From assembly GCA_965232575.1 (NCBI GenBank), contig CBDDPZ010000007.1, forward strand, positions 992,001 to 1,056,000: a DNA stretch of 64,000 nucleotides. The letters are read 5' to 3'. Below, in pieces: positions 8,257 through 17,181 of this stretch; positions within the stretch are counted from its first letter, which is position 1; each line of letters begins with the position of its first letter. Source of the stretch: Bin5 sp965232575. GTDB lineage: Bacteria > Chloroflexota > Anaerolineae > Caldilineales > Caldilineaceae. Made by a program: the position numbers and the translations under genes. The notes below the pieces were generated by a model that ran no database searches, was not told the origin of the DNA, and saw only the letters and a program-made list of their open reading frames with translations.

Positions 8257-9603
8257 TTAAGTTTCAAGTCCCTGCCCGAGCGCCATCCCAATCTCCTCTC
8301 TGACCCATGAGTCTTCCTCATGAACTAGGAGAGATTCCAGACAGGCCGCGGCCCTTGCATCGTTATGGCGGCGCAGAAGTTCACCCAGCGCCCAGGCCGC
8401 GTGTCCTCGGGGCAGCGCCGATTCGTCAGCAGCCGCCGCTTCCAACCCTGCAAATGCCGTCGGGTCGCCCCAATTTCCGAGGGCAACGCAAACATTGCGC
8501 AGCATCCCCGACTGCCTTGCCCTCTTCAGCGGCGACCGCCGCCAACGTTCGGCGAAAGCGTGCGGCTCAAGCCAGTACGGCATGCGTTGATCAAACCCCT
8601 CCAGTAGCGGCGGCGCCACGCGCTCCTGTTGGGCCTCCAGCCCTCTCAACAGCGGCGTGCGTTCTTCAAGCCGCTGATTCCAGGGGCAGACCTCCTGGCA
8701 GATGTCGCAACCGAAGATCCGGTTGCCGAACGAGCGCCTCAGTGGCCGGGGAATCGGCTGGCGCGATTCAATCGTCCAATAGGAAATGCAACGCTGGGGG
8801 TCGAGATGAAACGGACCAACAAAGGCATCGGTCGGACAGGCATCAATGCAGCGCGTGCAGTGGCCGCATGTGGCCAGCGGGGTCTCGTGCGTCTCTTCTT
8901 CGTATTCGAGTGCGCCGCTCTGACGATTCACTGATGACAGCCTGTCGCCTCCATGCAGTCGCCAGGCCCCGTATTCGCCTCCCGCTGGCAGGCCCGCGAG
9001 CGATTCTTCCATACCAAATGCGGTGGATTGAACAGCGGTTACAGGCGGGTCACAGGCCAGCGCCTCCGGTACCAGGAGCGTTGCCAAAAAGAGCCAGCTG
9101 CCTCTCTGTGGATGGATCGTACAGCAATTCTTTCCGGTAAATCCGATGCCCGACTGGTGAGCCCAGTCCCGTTCCAGCACAGGTCCCGTATCGACCAACC
9201 CCTTTCCCATAGCCGAGCGGTTGGTCTGGGCGCGTAGCCAGCCGTCAAGCTCATGAAGCAGCGGACGAATGATCTCGTGGTAGTCGTCCCCCCAGGCATA
9301 GCGAGCGATGATGCTGCGCGCCGGGTCATTCAGGACCTCCATTGTCAGATCGAAGCGATGATAGTCAACGCCCAGCACGATAAGTGATCGAAAAGGGGGA
9401 CCTTTCTCAGCCAGCAGGGCCGGATTGCGCCTTCTCTCAAGATTTCGCGCCAGGTATTCCATTTCGCCCGCCCGGCCCAAGCCCAGCCAGCGGGAAAAGA
9501 ACTCTGCATGTGCCGCCTCATCCACCTTGGCAATTCGACAATAGTCAAAACCAAGGCGACGCGCTTCCAATTTCAACGAAGCGGACAAAGTGCTGTCAGA
9601 CAC
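8257..9603 (-). CDS. queG: Epoxyqueuosine reductase with C-terminal HEAT-like repeats
   Basis: Performs the last step of queuosine tRNA modification, reducing epoxyqueuosine with a cobalamin and two 4Fe-4S clusters. At 448 residues it is longer than the 380-residue form, the excess being a HEAT/PBS-lyase-like C-terminus (LKRARQSGMLRNVCVALGNWG and HAAWALGELLRRH). The ferredoxin motifs are plain at about 247-262 (CGHCTRCIDACPTDAF) and 302-315 (CDICQEVCPWNQ), with the extra RCISYWTIE cysteine between. The start is GTG at 9603 with AAGG eight bases upstream. The cytosolic location is inferred from the family. The DUF4013 gene follows on the same strand. Confidence 0.95.
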   Translation of the reverse strand: MSDSTLSASLKLEARRLGFDYCRIAKVDEAAHAEFFSRWLGLGRAGEMEYLARNLERRRNPALLAEKGPPFRSLIVLGVDYHRFDLTMEVLNDPARSIIARYAWGDDYHEIIRPLLHELDGWLRAQTNRSAMGKGLVDTGPVLERDWAHQSGIGFTGKNCCTIHPQRGSWLFLATLLVPEALACDPPVTAVQSTAFGMEESLAGLPAGGEYGAWRLHGGDRLSSVNRQSGALEYEEETHETPLATCGHCTRCIDACPTDAFVGPFHLDPQRCISYWTIESRQPIPRPLRRSFGNRIFGCDICQEVCPWNQRLEERTPLLRGLEAQQERVAPPLLEGFDQRMPYWLEPHAFAERWRRSPLKRARQSGMLRNVCVALGNWGDPTAFAGLEAAAADESALPRGHAAWALGELLRRHNDARAAACLESLLVHEEDSWVREEIGMALGQGLET

Positions 9604-10164
9604 GCGGGATACCTTGTAAGGGGATCGTCCGCCGACATTTAGAGGTCGGCGCCGCCTTTGGAGAAGGCGGGTTCACCTGCACACGTGAAATGTTCGGAGT
9701 AACTGTTAACCAAGTCAGGCACATTATAAAGGCAGCCGATCAGAGTATCAAGAGATTGATGCCCTCGGGGAGCGCCGGAAAGGTTCGAGGTTCCTTGCCG
9801 TAGCCCACGCCGGATACGTCCCAAAATGACCTCTCAAAATTGGGTCAACATAGGGCTATTGTCCCCTGTTGTCCCGAGCTACTTCGTATCCTGACTATTG
9901 CCGTTACCAGTTGTAAAATGTCGCTCTCCAGGCCTTGACGCGACCCTTTCCTGTGGTCATGCGTATAGAGAAGCGGCGGTGAAAGTTTGGGAGTCGGCTG
10001 ATCCTGTGCTAAACTGATTCAGTACCGGCTGGATCATGCGCCGTGGTATTCCAGCGATGGTTCGGCTTTCTAGACGCATTAGGCGGCCCTCCAGAGAAAG
10101 GTTACATACAGACTTCGCTTCTGAGGTTCTCTGGTCCAAGAGGAAAGGAGTTCAGGAGTACCAC
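9604..10164. other. Long intergenic region queG / rpsO, no gene recognised
   Basis: About 560 bases between divergent genes. It should hold the promoter of rpsO and its leader, which in many bacteria binds S15 for autoregulation; no specific fold was recognised by eye. A frame from 10036 could extend rpsO by 43 residues, but the true rpsO start is clear at 10165. A short stretch near 9822-9850 loosely resembles the end of the 105-bp element found at 23178, too weakly to call. Confidence 0.45.
9987..10015 (+). promoter_or_regulatory. Possible sigma-70-type promoter for rpsO
   Basis: TTGGGA (9987-9992) and TAAACT (10010-10015) at 17-base spacing, each matching four of six consensus bases. Transcription would begin near 10022 and leave a leader of about 140 bases before rpsO. 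Suggestive only. Confidence 0.35.
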
Positions 10165-10434
10165 ATGAGCATTTCGACGGATGAAAAGACCAAGATCATT
10201 GAAGAGTACCGGACTTTCGAGCAGGACACGGGATCTCCGGAAGTGCAGGTTGCCCTCCTGACAACGCGCATTAACGCCCTGACCGAACACCTGAAGGCTC
10301 ACAAACATGATGAAGGGTCGCGACGAGGCTTGTTGAAGTTGGTCGGTCAGCGCCGCCGCCATCTGGCATACCTGGCAAGAAAGGATGTGAACCGCTATCG
10401 CCAGTTGATTGAAAGGCTGGGTCTACGTCGATAA
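10165..10434 (+). CDS. rpsO: 30S ribosomal protein S15
   Basis: Primary 16S rRNA-binding protein of the small subunit platform. It has 89 residues, the standard length, and reads as a typical S15: MSISTDEKTKIIEEYRTFE, DTGSPEVQVALLTTRI, then the conserved HKHDEGSRRGLLKLVGQRRR and RYRQLIERLGLRR. ATG at 10165 has AGGAG eight bases upstream; the longer frame from 10036 adds a basic stretch without family match and is rejected. The order rpsO-pnp is a widely conserved pairing, though here 530 bases separate the two. Confidence 0.97.
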   Translation: MSISTDEKTKIIEEYRTFEQDTGSPEVQVALLTTRINALTEHLKAHKHDEGSRRGLLKLVGQRRRHLAYLARKDVNRYRQLIERLGLRR

Positions 10435-10964
10435 TTGGAATTGATGGGGCGGACTGTAGAAACTTCCGCCTTCCAGTCATGAATGCTCTCGCCGGGTAGC
10501 TGCTGAAGCCGCGGCCTGTTGTCCTTTGAACAAAAGGCTGTGTTCTGTTCCCGGCAGATCAGATTGTAGCTCGTGCCTGACGGCGCGACAGATAGACAGA
10601 TAAATACTGCCACCAGCCGCTCGCAGATGCACTTTGTGCTCAGTGCATTGTACCAGGCAGATTCTGCCTCCGGGGTCCGGCATTGGAGAATGGACCGAAG
10701 CTATCGCTGAAAGAGCCCTTTGCGTTCGTGAACGAGCGCTTCGATCCGTTCTCCAGTTCCGCACCTCGAAACAATGCCCAGAGATTTCGTTGGGATGATG
10801 AACACCGAGTAGCATCGTTTACCATTCAGACCAGCGATTTCGTGTGCGGGTGGCGGCAACGTCGGATGCGTTGCCGGTTCTGGTATTCGCACGAACCGGT
10901 GGCCCCACCTGCCCGCTCTACCTTTTGGGAGGGCGGCGCGAAACTCAGTTCGAGGTGAACTAAA
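10435..10964 (+). other. rpsO-pnp intergenic region / pnp leader, no gene recognised
   Basis: About 530 bases without a supportable gene. Near its 3' end is a perfect 8-bp hairpin (10854-10876) some 90 bases before the pnp start. In enterobacteria the pnp leader folds into a hairpin used in autoregulation through RNase III; whether this one plays that part is unknown. Only a weak 6-bp stem is seen just after rpsO. Confidence 0.4.
10854..10876 (+). promoter_or_regulatory. Hairpin in the pnp leader
   Basis: Arms CGGCAACG (10854-10861) and CGTTGCCG (10869-10876) enclose a seven-base loop. There is no T-run after it. It lies in the region expected to be the 5' untranslated part of the pnp mRNA. 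Confidence 0.45.
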
Positions 10965-13214
10965 ATGGAACAACTCAGATTGTTTGAAGGCGCCCATTCC
11001 TATACGACGACTTTGGGCGACAAAGAGATCAGCATTGAGACGGGCGTCCTTGCCCAGCAGGCAGGCGGCGCCGTCACGGTCAGGTGCGGGGACACGGTTA
11101 TCCTCGCCACTGCCACGATGGATAAAAGAGTGAGGCCGGGAATCGGCTTCTTTCCCTTGACCGTCGATTTTGAAGAAAAACTCTACGCCGCCGGACGTAT
11201 CCCCGGCAACCTCTTCCGACGTGAAGGTCGGCCAAGTGAACAGGCGATTCTCCTCTGTCGCCTCGTGGACCGGCCGCTGCGTCCTCTCTTCCCTAAGGGC
11301 TTTCGCAACGAAGTACAGATCATCCTCACCGCGCTCAGTTCGGACAACGAGCACTTGATCGACCCACTGGCAATTATAGCCGCTTCAGCAGCCCTCTCGA
11401 TCAGCGACGTCCCTTGGGACGGGCCTGTCGGCGCGGCTTCTATCGGCTATGTGGACGGCGAGTTGGTCGTCAACCCGACCGCTTCCGATATGGAGTTGAG
11501 TACCCTCGGCTTACAGGTTGCAGGTACGGCCGACAGTATCCTGATGGTGGAGGCCGGCGCCAGCGAGCTACCCGAAGATATCATGCTGGATGGGCTGCGA
11601 ATGGCCTATGAATCAATGCAGCCGGCGATACAGACGATACAGCAAATGCAGGCCGAGTTTGGGAAAGAGAAATTCACCGACTATCCAGTCTTTAAGGCGG
11701 CCGAACACACTGTCGAAAAGGTGAACCAACTGGCGCGCGACAGGGTTGCAACAGTCGTTGTCGAGATAACTGACCGTGACGATCGCAAGTCCCGTCTCGC
11801 CGATATCCGCGACGAAACGATGGAGGCTCTGGCCGAGCCGATCGGTGCAGGGGAAGTCGACGCCGGAGATGTGGACGACACGCTGGACAGCCTGCATAAG
11901 GACGCCGTTCGGAGGCGCATCCTGGACGAGAGCGTCCGACCCGATGGCCGCGATCCGCAGACGGTTCGACCAATCCAGGTACAGGTGGGCAACATTCCCC
12001 GTGTCCACGGCAGCGGATTGTTTATGCGCGGCGAAACTCACGTCCTGACAATTGCAACCCTTGGCACTCCGGGCGATGCCCAGCGCCTCTACACATTGCA
12101 GCCGGAAGAAGAAAAGCGCTATATCCATCACTACAACTTCCCACCCTATTCGACGGGCGAAGCCTACCCTATGCGGGGGCCAAAACGCCGCGAAATAGGT
12201 CACGGCGCCCTGGCCGAACGGGCGCTGCAGCCGGTAATTCCTGACGACTTTCCCTATACGTTGCGACTGGTGAGCGAGGCTGTCAGCAGCAACGGCTCTA
12301 CCAGTATGGGATCGGTCTGCGGCAGTACGTTGGCCCTCATGGACGCCGGTGTCCCAATCGATGCCCCTGTTTCCGGTATCGCGATGGGCCTGGTGCAGGA
12401 TCAGGATTCCGGCGATTATGTGGTTCTGTCAGACATCCAGGGAATCGAAGACCATCTCGGTGACATGGATTTCAAAGTCGCCGGCAGCGGACATGGTATC
12501 ACCGCCTTGCAGATGGATCTCAAAATTAAAGGGCTCGACTTTGAAATCCTGCGCGTCGCGCTGGAGCAGGCCCGGCAGGGGCGCTTGCACATTATGGAAA
12601 AGATGCTGGAGGTGCTACCCGAAGCCCGCGAGGAGCTCAGCCCCTACGCGCCGCGCATCCTCACCGTTAGCGTCGATCCGGAGAAGATCGGCAAGATCAT
12701 TGGCCCGGGTGGCAAGACCGTTCGCGCTTTACAGGAACGATATGAGGTCAAGATTGATATCGACGACGACGGTTCGGTGTTTATCTCCGGCCTGAACGGT
12801 CTCGCAGCCGAAGAGGCTCGCCGTGAAATCGAATCTCTGACCGAAGAGGTCGAAATAGGCAAAATCTACACTGGGCAAGTGGTGAGAGTCGAAGCCTATG
12901 GCGCATTTGTCAACTTGCTGCCAGGCGTTGATGGGTTAGTGCATATCAGCCAGTTGGCCGACTACCGGGTTAATAACGTTGAGGAGATCGCCAACGTCGG
13001 AGATGAACTCACAACCATGGTGATTGACATCGACCCGGCAGGCAAAATCAGGTTGAGCCGGCAAGCTGTATTGGAAGGTTGGAGTGCAGAGGAAGCTCGC
13101 GATCGTGACCGCGGGGGCCGCCGTGGCGGCGGCCGAGAACGCGATCGTGGTGGACGCGGAGGAAGCCGCGAGCGGGACCGCAGTATGAGAAACGGGGGCC
13201 GGCCACGCAGATAA
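10965..13214 (+). CDS. pnp: Polyribonucleotide nucleotidyltransferase (PNPase)
   Basis: A 3'-5' phosphorolytic exoribonuclease, core of the RNA degradosome. It has 749 residues: two RNase PH-like domains (about 10-230 and 330-560) joined by an all-helical linker, a KH domain at about 565-625 (IGKIIGPGGKTVRALQE), an S1 domain at about 635-705 (GQVVRVEAYGAFVNLLPG) and a basic Arg/Gly-rich tail (RDRGGRRGGGRERDRGG). The catalytic second PH domain shows SSNGSTSMGSVCGSTLALMD and SDIQGIEDHLGDMDFKVAG. The start is ATG at 10965 with GAGGTGA upstream. The RG tail is beyond the usual core and may bind RNA. lepB follows after three bases. Confidence 0.98.
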   Translation: MEQLRLFEGAHSYTTTLGDKEISIETGVLAQQAGGAVTVRCGDTVILATATMDKRVRPGIGFFPLTVDFEEKLYAAGRIPGNLFRREGRPSEQAILLCRLVDRPLRPLFPKGFRNEVQIILTALSSDNEHLIDPLAIIAASAALSISDVPWDGPVGAASIGYVDGELVVNPTASDMELSTLGLQVAGTADSILMVEAGASELPEDIMLDGLRMAYESMQPAIQTIQQMQAEFGKEKFTDYPVFKAAEHTVEKVNQLARDRVATVVVEITDRDDRKSRLADIRDETMEALAEPIGAGEVDAGDVDDTLDSLHKDAVRRRILDESVRPDGRDPQTVRPIQVQVGNIPRVHGSGLFMRGETHVLTIATLGTPGDAQRLYTLQPEEEKRYIHHYNFPPYSTGEAYPMRGPKRREIGHGALAERALQPVIPDDFPYTLRLVSEAVSSNGSTSMGSVCGSTLALMDAGVPIDAPVSGIAMGLVQDQDSGDYVVLSDIQGIEDHLGDMDFKVAGSGHGITALQMDLKIKGLDFEILRVALEQARQGRLHIMEKMLEVLPEAREELSPYAPRILTVSVDPEKIGKIIGPGGKTVRALQERYEVKIDIDDDGSVFISGLNGLAAEEARREIESLTEEVEIGKIYTGQVVRVEAYGAFVNLLPGVDGLVHISQLADYRVNNVEEIANVGDELTTMVIDIDPAGKIRLSRQAVLEGWSAEEARDRDRGGRRGGGRERDRGGRGGSRERDRSMRNGGRPRR

Positions 13215-13217
13215 GAG

Positions 13218-14024
13218 GTGGTGGCGGCCCGCTATGAGTCAGTTAGTAGACTCATTCGATCGATGAAGATGTCGACTCGAAACCAGGAGGAGCAATTCAG
13301 CCCTCGAGAGGCGCTGCCTGCGGAGGACCGGCAGGCAGGCGCTCTTCCTGCGGATCATCCCAGGCAGTTCGGCCCTGCCCGACTCTTGGCGTCTACCGGC
13401 TCCAACAATCCAACGGTTGGGCAGTCTGTCCCCGAGTCGCAAAGCATGTCCACGGCCGCAGCCACCGTTTCTGCGCTCAAAGAAATCGTACAGATCGTTC
13501 TCCCTGCCATCTTCCTGGCAGCGCTTATACATCTCTTCCTGGCTCAAGCAACGATTGTGCGCGGCCAGAGTATGCAGCCCAATCTTCGGCCTGAAGAACG
13601 GCTGATCATGGAAAAACTGAGCTACTACTTCCATGCCCCTCGCCACAACGAGATTATCGTCCTGGATATGCCCGATTCCCCGGCGCTGATAATCAAACGC
13701 GTCGTAGGTCTGCCAGGAGAGACGGTCGAGATTCAGCAGGGCCGCCTCCTTGTCGACGGGCGTGAAGTGGCCTCTCCGGAGGCCTTCGAGCCAGAGTTGC
13801 AGGCCTTCCCTGCGGGGGAAAACGGTCAGCCGACTCCAAGCTTCGGAACTATCCGATCCGACTATGGCCCCGTTAAGCTGGCAGATGACGTGTTTTTCGT
13901 GTTGGGCGACAACCGCGAAAATAGCAATGACAGTCGCACTTTTGGTCCGGTTCACCGCGATTACATCAAGGGCCGCATCTGGGTGCGTTACTGGCCGTTG
14001 ACGAGATTTACCATCTTCAGATAA
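13218..14024 (+). CDS. lepB: Signal peptidase I
   Basis: Membrane serine protease that removes signal peptides from exported proteins. Catalytic Ser118 (VRGQSMQPN) and Lys160 (IIKRVVGLPGE) are visible, as is the late GDNRENSNDSR box. One transmembrane segment lies just before the serine, at about residues 90-112. The frame from GTG 13218 gives 268 residues with an unusually long, polar N-terminus of some 85 residues; starts at 13263 or 13446 (MSTAAATVSALKEIV) would remove most of it. No start has a convincing ribosome site, so the N-terminus is uncertain. It sits three bases after pnp and is likely in the same transcript. Confidence 0.93.
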   Translation: MVAARYESVSRLIRSMKMSTRNQEEQFSPREALPAEDRQAGALPADHPRQFGPARLLASTGSNNPTVGQSVPESQSMSTAAATVSALKEIVQIVLPAIFLAALIHLFLAQATIVRGQSMQPNLRPEERLIMEKLSYYFHAPRHNEIIVLDMPDSPALIIKRVVGLPGETVEIQQGRLLVDGREVASPEAFEPELQAFPAGENGQPTPSFGTIRSDYGPVKLADDVFFVLGDNRENSNDSRTFGPVHRDYIKGRIWVRYWPLTRFTIFR

Positions 14025-14058
14025 TCTGAACTGTGAACTGCTATACGCGCCGCCAGCG

Positions 14059-15915
14059 GTGGAGAAGCAAGCGGCTCGTAAGGTGTACCCATTTGCATTT
14101 CTTAGGGACATGAATACGAATCGGTGGAGTACAACCACAAAGATTGTGGTATCGTCGCTACTCGGCCTGCTGGCCGTGCTACTCCTCTACGCTTTCCGGG
14201 TGATGATCCAGCCTACGATCATCGCGTTTCTGCTTACGTTTGTCCTCTACCAGCCGGTGAGTTGGGTGCAACAGCGCACCGGCTGGAGCCGGGCCACCTC
14301 GATAGTTGCGGTCTATCTGCTGGTTATCCTCATACTGATCATTGGGCCCATCATCTTCGTGCCCCGTGTGGTCTCTTCAGTGGAATCCCTTCTCGTTCTG
14401 CTCGAGACCATGGTCACCGACCTGCAGTCGGCGCCTTCAGGACTCCTCCTGCCCATCATCGGACTCAACCTGAACATCAACGATATTCTGCAACAGTTGG
14501 GCGCCGTCATTCAAAATATACTTTCGCAGGCCGGCACCGGTGTCCTCGGCTTGGCCGCCACCTTCACAACCGGGGTCCTTACCACTATCTATGTACTCGT
14601 GCTGGGATTTTGGTTGCTCAAAGACATTATCAAGTTGCAGCGCATGGTGATGAACGCTCTACCGTCGGAGTACCGGGATGATGTCCAGCGCTTGACACAA
14701 GAACTTGGCGAGATCTGGATGGCCTTTCTGCGCGGGCAACTGGTCCTGGGCTTGGTGGTCGGATTCATGACATGGATCATCATGTCAATTGTCGGCCTCC
14801 CTAATGCGGCGGCTCTGGCTTTGCTCGCCGGAATTCTTGAATTCCTACCGACCGTGGGTCCTGGGATCAGCGGTGCAATCGGCACGCTTGTTGCGCTCTT
14901 GCAAGGTCCGATCTGGCTCCCGATTGGGAATATCCCTTTCGCCATTATCGTCTTGATCTTGTACGTCATCATTACCCAGGTCGAAAGCGTTTATCTCATT
15001 CCCCGCCTGGTCGGGCGCCGTGTGCGCCTCCATCCCGCCGTAACCTTCACCGGCATCATCAGTGCCGCGCTTGTCTTCGGAGTCTTGGGCGTGCTTCTGA
15101 TAACTCCGACTATTGCCAGCGTTCGCGCCCTCCTGGGATATGTCTTCCGTAAGCTGCGCGATTTGGAGCCATTCGAGTCACTGCAGCGGCAAAACGAGAT
15201 TCAGATCCCCGGACTGATTGGCGGACATTGGATCGAGGGCATTGTATTTGATCTCGACGGTACCTTGACCCATCTCGACTGGTCCCTGGCAACCGAAATG
15301 GCCCAGCGTTTTGACCGATTAGAGCGAATCTGGCCCCGCGACCGCCGTGAACAGTTTTTCCGCCGCTTTATGGCATGGATGGAAGGGCCTTCCCTCGCGA
15401 TTATCAGCCTGCTCACATGGCTCAGGCTGCACGACGACGCCCGCCGGCTAATGCACCGAATGCAACGGGTGCGGGGCTTCCCCCCCAGCGAAACTCAGAC
15501 TCTGCGCGAAGGGGTTCCCGAGTTACTGATGGAACTCCGGCAACAATACAAAGTGGCGCTCATTACAACCCGTTCGCGATTGGAACTGGACAGTTTCTTC
15601 CAACACGCCGAACTGTCCGACGACCTGTTTGACGCCATCGTCACCCGAGACGACCTGCGCAAGCCCTCCCCCAACAGCGAGGGACTCTTGAACGTTTTGG
15701 AGATGCTGAACCTGCCTGCCGACGCTTGTCTGGTTGTTGGTGATACTGAATTGCAGCTGCGCGTCGGCGAAGCGGTCGGCGCGGTGCAGGTTGGCCTTCT
15801 TTGCGGCATGGGGGCGACGCAGAACTTCAGCAACGCAGACCTGATCCTGGAAGCGCCGACAGACCTGATTGGCTACCTGAATCGACCGCAGGTAGTGGAG
15901 AAGCTGTGGTCGTAA
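14059..15915 (+). CDS. AI-2E family transporter fused to a HAD-superfamily hydrolase
   Basis: A 618-residue fusion. Residues about 25-385 form an AI-2E/PerM-type permease: hydrophobic segments near the N-terminus, a soluble stretch, then the family region PSEYRDDVQRLTQELGEIW and GLPNAAALALLAGILEFLPTVGPGISG, ending in VTFTGIISAALVFGVLGVLL. Residues about 393-615 form a HAD phosphatase domain with motif I FDLDGTLTHLD (Asp near 398), motif III lysine in RKPSPNSEG and motif IV GDTELQLRVGEAVG. The join is a short linker with no internal stop. ATG at 14110 (residue 18) is an alternative start. Substrates of both halves are unknown; the HAD domain would face the cytosol. It is 34 bases after lepB. 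Confidence 0.88.
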   Translation: MEKQAARKVYPFAFLRDMNTNRWSTTTKIVVSSLLGLLAVLLLYAFRVMIQPTIIAFLLTFVLYQPVSWVQQRTGWSRATSIVAVYLLVILILIIGPIIFVPRVVSSVESLLVLLETMVTDLQSAPSGLLLPIIGLNLNINDILQQLGAVIQNILSQAGTGVLGLAATFTTGVLTTIYVLVLGFWLLKDIIKLQRMVMNALPSEYRDDVQRLTQELGEIWMAFLRGQLVLGLVVGFMTWIIMSIVGLPNAAALALLAGILEFLPTVGPGISGAIGTLVALLQGPIWLPIGNIPFAIIVLILYVIITQVESVYLIPRLVGRRVRLHPAVTFTGIISAALVFGVLGVLLITPTIASVRALLGYVFRKLRDLEPFESLQRQNEIQIPGLIGGHWIEGIVFDLDGTLTHLDWSLATEMAQRFDRLERIWPRDRREQFFRRFMAWMEGPSLAIISLLTWLRLHDDARRLMHRMQRVRGFPPSETQTLREGVPELLMELRQQYKVALITTRSRLELDSFFQHAELSDDLFDAIVTRDDLRKPSPNSEGLLNVLEMLNLPADACLVVGDTELQLRVGEAVGAVQVGLLCGMGATQNFSNADLILEAPTDLIGYLNRPQVVEKLWS

Positions 15916-16232
15916 GACCAACGCAGGGCATCATTTGAACGCGCCCGAACCGGGCAGAATTCTGATAGCACTCGCAGGGATTCCCTCGGCTCCGAGCTTC
16001 GCAACGCACAAACAGAATATCCGGCTTCGGCAAGCGCTTCACATCGGCTACTTCTCCGCACAGTAATCCCCTTGAAATCTGAACCGGATGCCTCAGACTT
16101 ATTTTGGGCAAGTCGATCCCTGCCATGGTCTTCTCTTCAGTAAGGCCATATGCCTTCGAAAGCCCAAACGCTCATTCAGTTTTCAGGCACAATTTGCAAG
16201 ACAATTCTTAATTCCAAAAGCCTGGAGGAGAA
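15916..16232. other. Intergenic region, nothing recognised
   Basis: About 320 bases between the AI-2E/HAD gene and the DUF2165 gene. No supported gene or strong hairpin is seen; only the GGAGGAG ribosome site at its very end is clear. Confidence 0.5.
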
Positions 16233-16727
16233 ATGTTCACAAGATACTCAAAAATCTCCCTTGTCTGGGCCATCGCGCTGTATACCTCACTCGTAGTGTT
16301 CAACAACCTTACAGACTACGATTCAAACTACTGGTTCGTGGTTCACGTCCTCAAAATGGACACGACCTTTCCGGACAACCAGGGCATGTGGCGGGCGATT
16401 AACGTTCCAGCAATTCACCACCTGCTCTATTGGGTCATCATCCTCGCTGAGACGGCGATCGCGGCGCTCTGTTGGTGGGGAGGCGCGCGCCTTTTTCGTG
16501 CGAAAGATGACGCCAAGAGCTTCAATCAGGCCAAAGGAATTGCCATCGCTGGCCTGACCTTGGGCATCGTCCTGTGGTTTACAGGATTTATCTCCATCGG
16601 AGGAGAGTGGTTCCTGATGTGGCAGTCGGACGTGTGGGATGGCCGGCAGTCCGCTTTTCGCCTGGTCGTCGTCATCGGGATCACGCTTCTCCACCTCACT
16701 AGGTCAGACGACGCTCTCGATGCCTGA
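16233..16727 (+). CDS. DUF2165 family small membrane protein
   Basis: A predicted small integral membrane protein of 164 residues. It has four hydrophobic segments (about 7-25, 63-85, 103-125 and 143-158) and the family pattern: SLVVFNNLTDYDSNYWFV near the start, HHLLYWVIILAETAIAALC in the middle, and FISIGGEWFLMWQSDVWDGR before the last segment. ATG at 16233 sits directly behind GGAGGAGAA. No function is known for the family. It stands alone between two gaps of more than 300 bases, so is likely transcribed on its own. Confidence 0.88.
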   Translation: MFTRYSKISLVWAIALYTSLVVFNNLTDYDSNYWFVVHVLKMDTTFPDNQGMWRAINVPAIHHLLYWVIILAETAIAALCWWGGARLFRAKDDAKSFNQAKGIAIAGLTLGIVLWFTGFISIGGEWFLMWQSDVWDGRQSAFRLVVVIGITLLHLTRSDDALDA

Positions 16728-17181
16728 CTACTCGCTGAGACAGCCTGCGTCGCGCCCGTATCAAGCAGCTTAGTCTTGCCTTTCCCGCTCTTTTTCATTT
16801 CCGATCTGTTCCGAGAGTCGTTAACACGCCGCTCCGTTCAAGCAGGTTGGTGACAATTGCCTTTTCCGTCTCTATCCACATTAACTGCCCGTCGCTCCGA
16901 ATGTGGACTCGCCCTTCCTTGTCGTTGCGTAGAATCAGCCGCCCGTCCAGCGCAGACAAACGGGCTGGCGGTATCATATTCTATTCAGGGCAATGGAACT
17001 GTCCCGGCGCGTAGTGAGAAAGCCGGTCTGGCCGTTTTTCGTCTCGATTGATCTTATGGTATAACTGAACCGGAGTAGGCTCCTTGTGATTATCCCGATT
17101 TCCTCGTAGCCCAAAGCGGACTTCAATAAGCATTCTGCGCATAGAGTTTCCAACACCCGAACCCATCGAGGAGGTAGTTCT
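16728..17181. other. Intergenic region before the molybdoenzyme operon
   Basis: About 450 bases. It ends in the GAGGAGGT ribosome site of the next gene. A 60-codon frame on the minus strand (separate entry) is the only coding candidate. No clear promoter pair or terminator was found by eye. Confidence 0.4.
16795..16977 (-). CDS. Possible small hypothetical protein
   Basis: A 60-codon frame starting at ATG 16977, directly after an in-frame stop, with no ribosome site. The translation is mixed hydrophilic and reads like part of a real protein (DGRLILRNDKEGRVHIRSDG, TEKAIVTNLLERSGVL), but I recognise no family. It could equally be a remnant or chance. Listed because the residue composition is not that of a typical shadow frame. 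Confidence 0.25.
   Translation of the reverse strand: MIPPARLSALDGRLILRNDKEGRVHIRSDGQLMWIETEKAIVTNLLERSGVLTTLGTDRK

Noticed and set aside
9822..9850. Possible third copy of the 105-bp element (CGTCCCAAAATG...)
   Set aside because: Only about a dozen bases resemble the element's end; the internal blocks are absent.
10036..10164. 43-residue N-terminal extension of S15
   Set aside because: The family starts at MSISTDEKTK, and a good ribosome site directly precedes ATG 10165.
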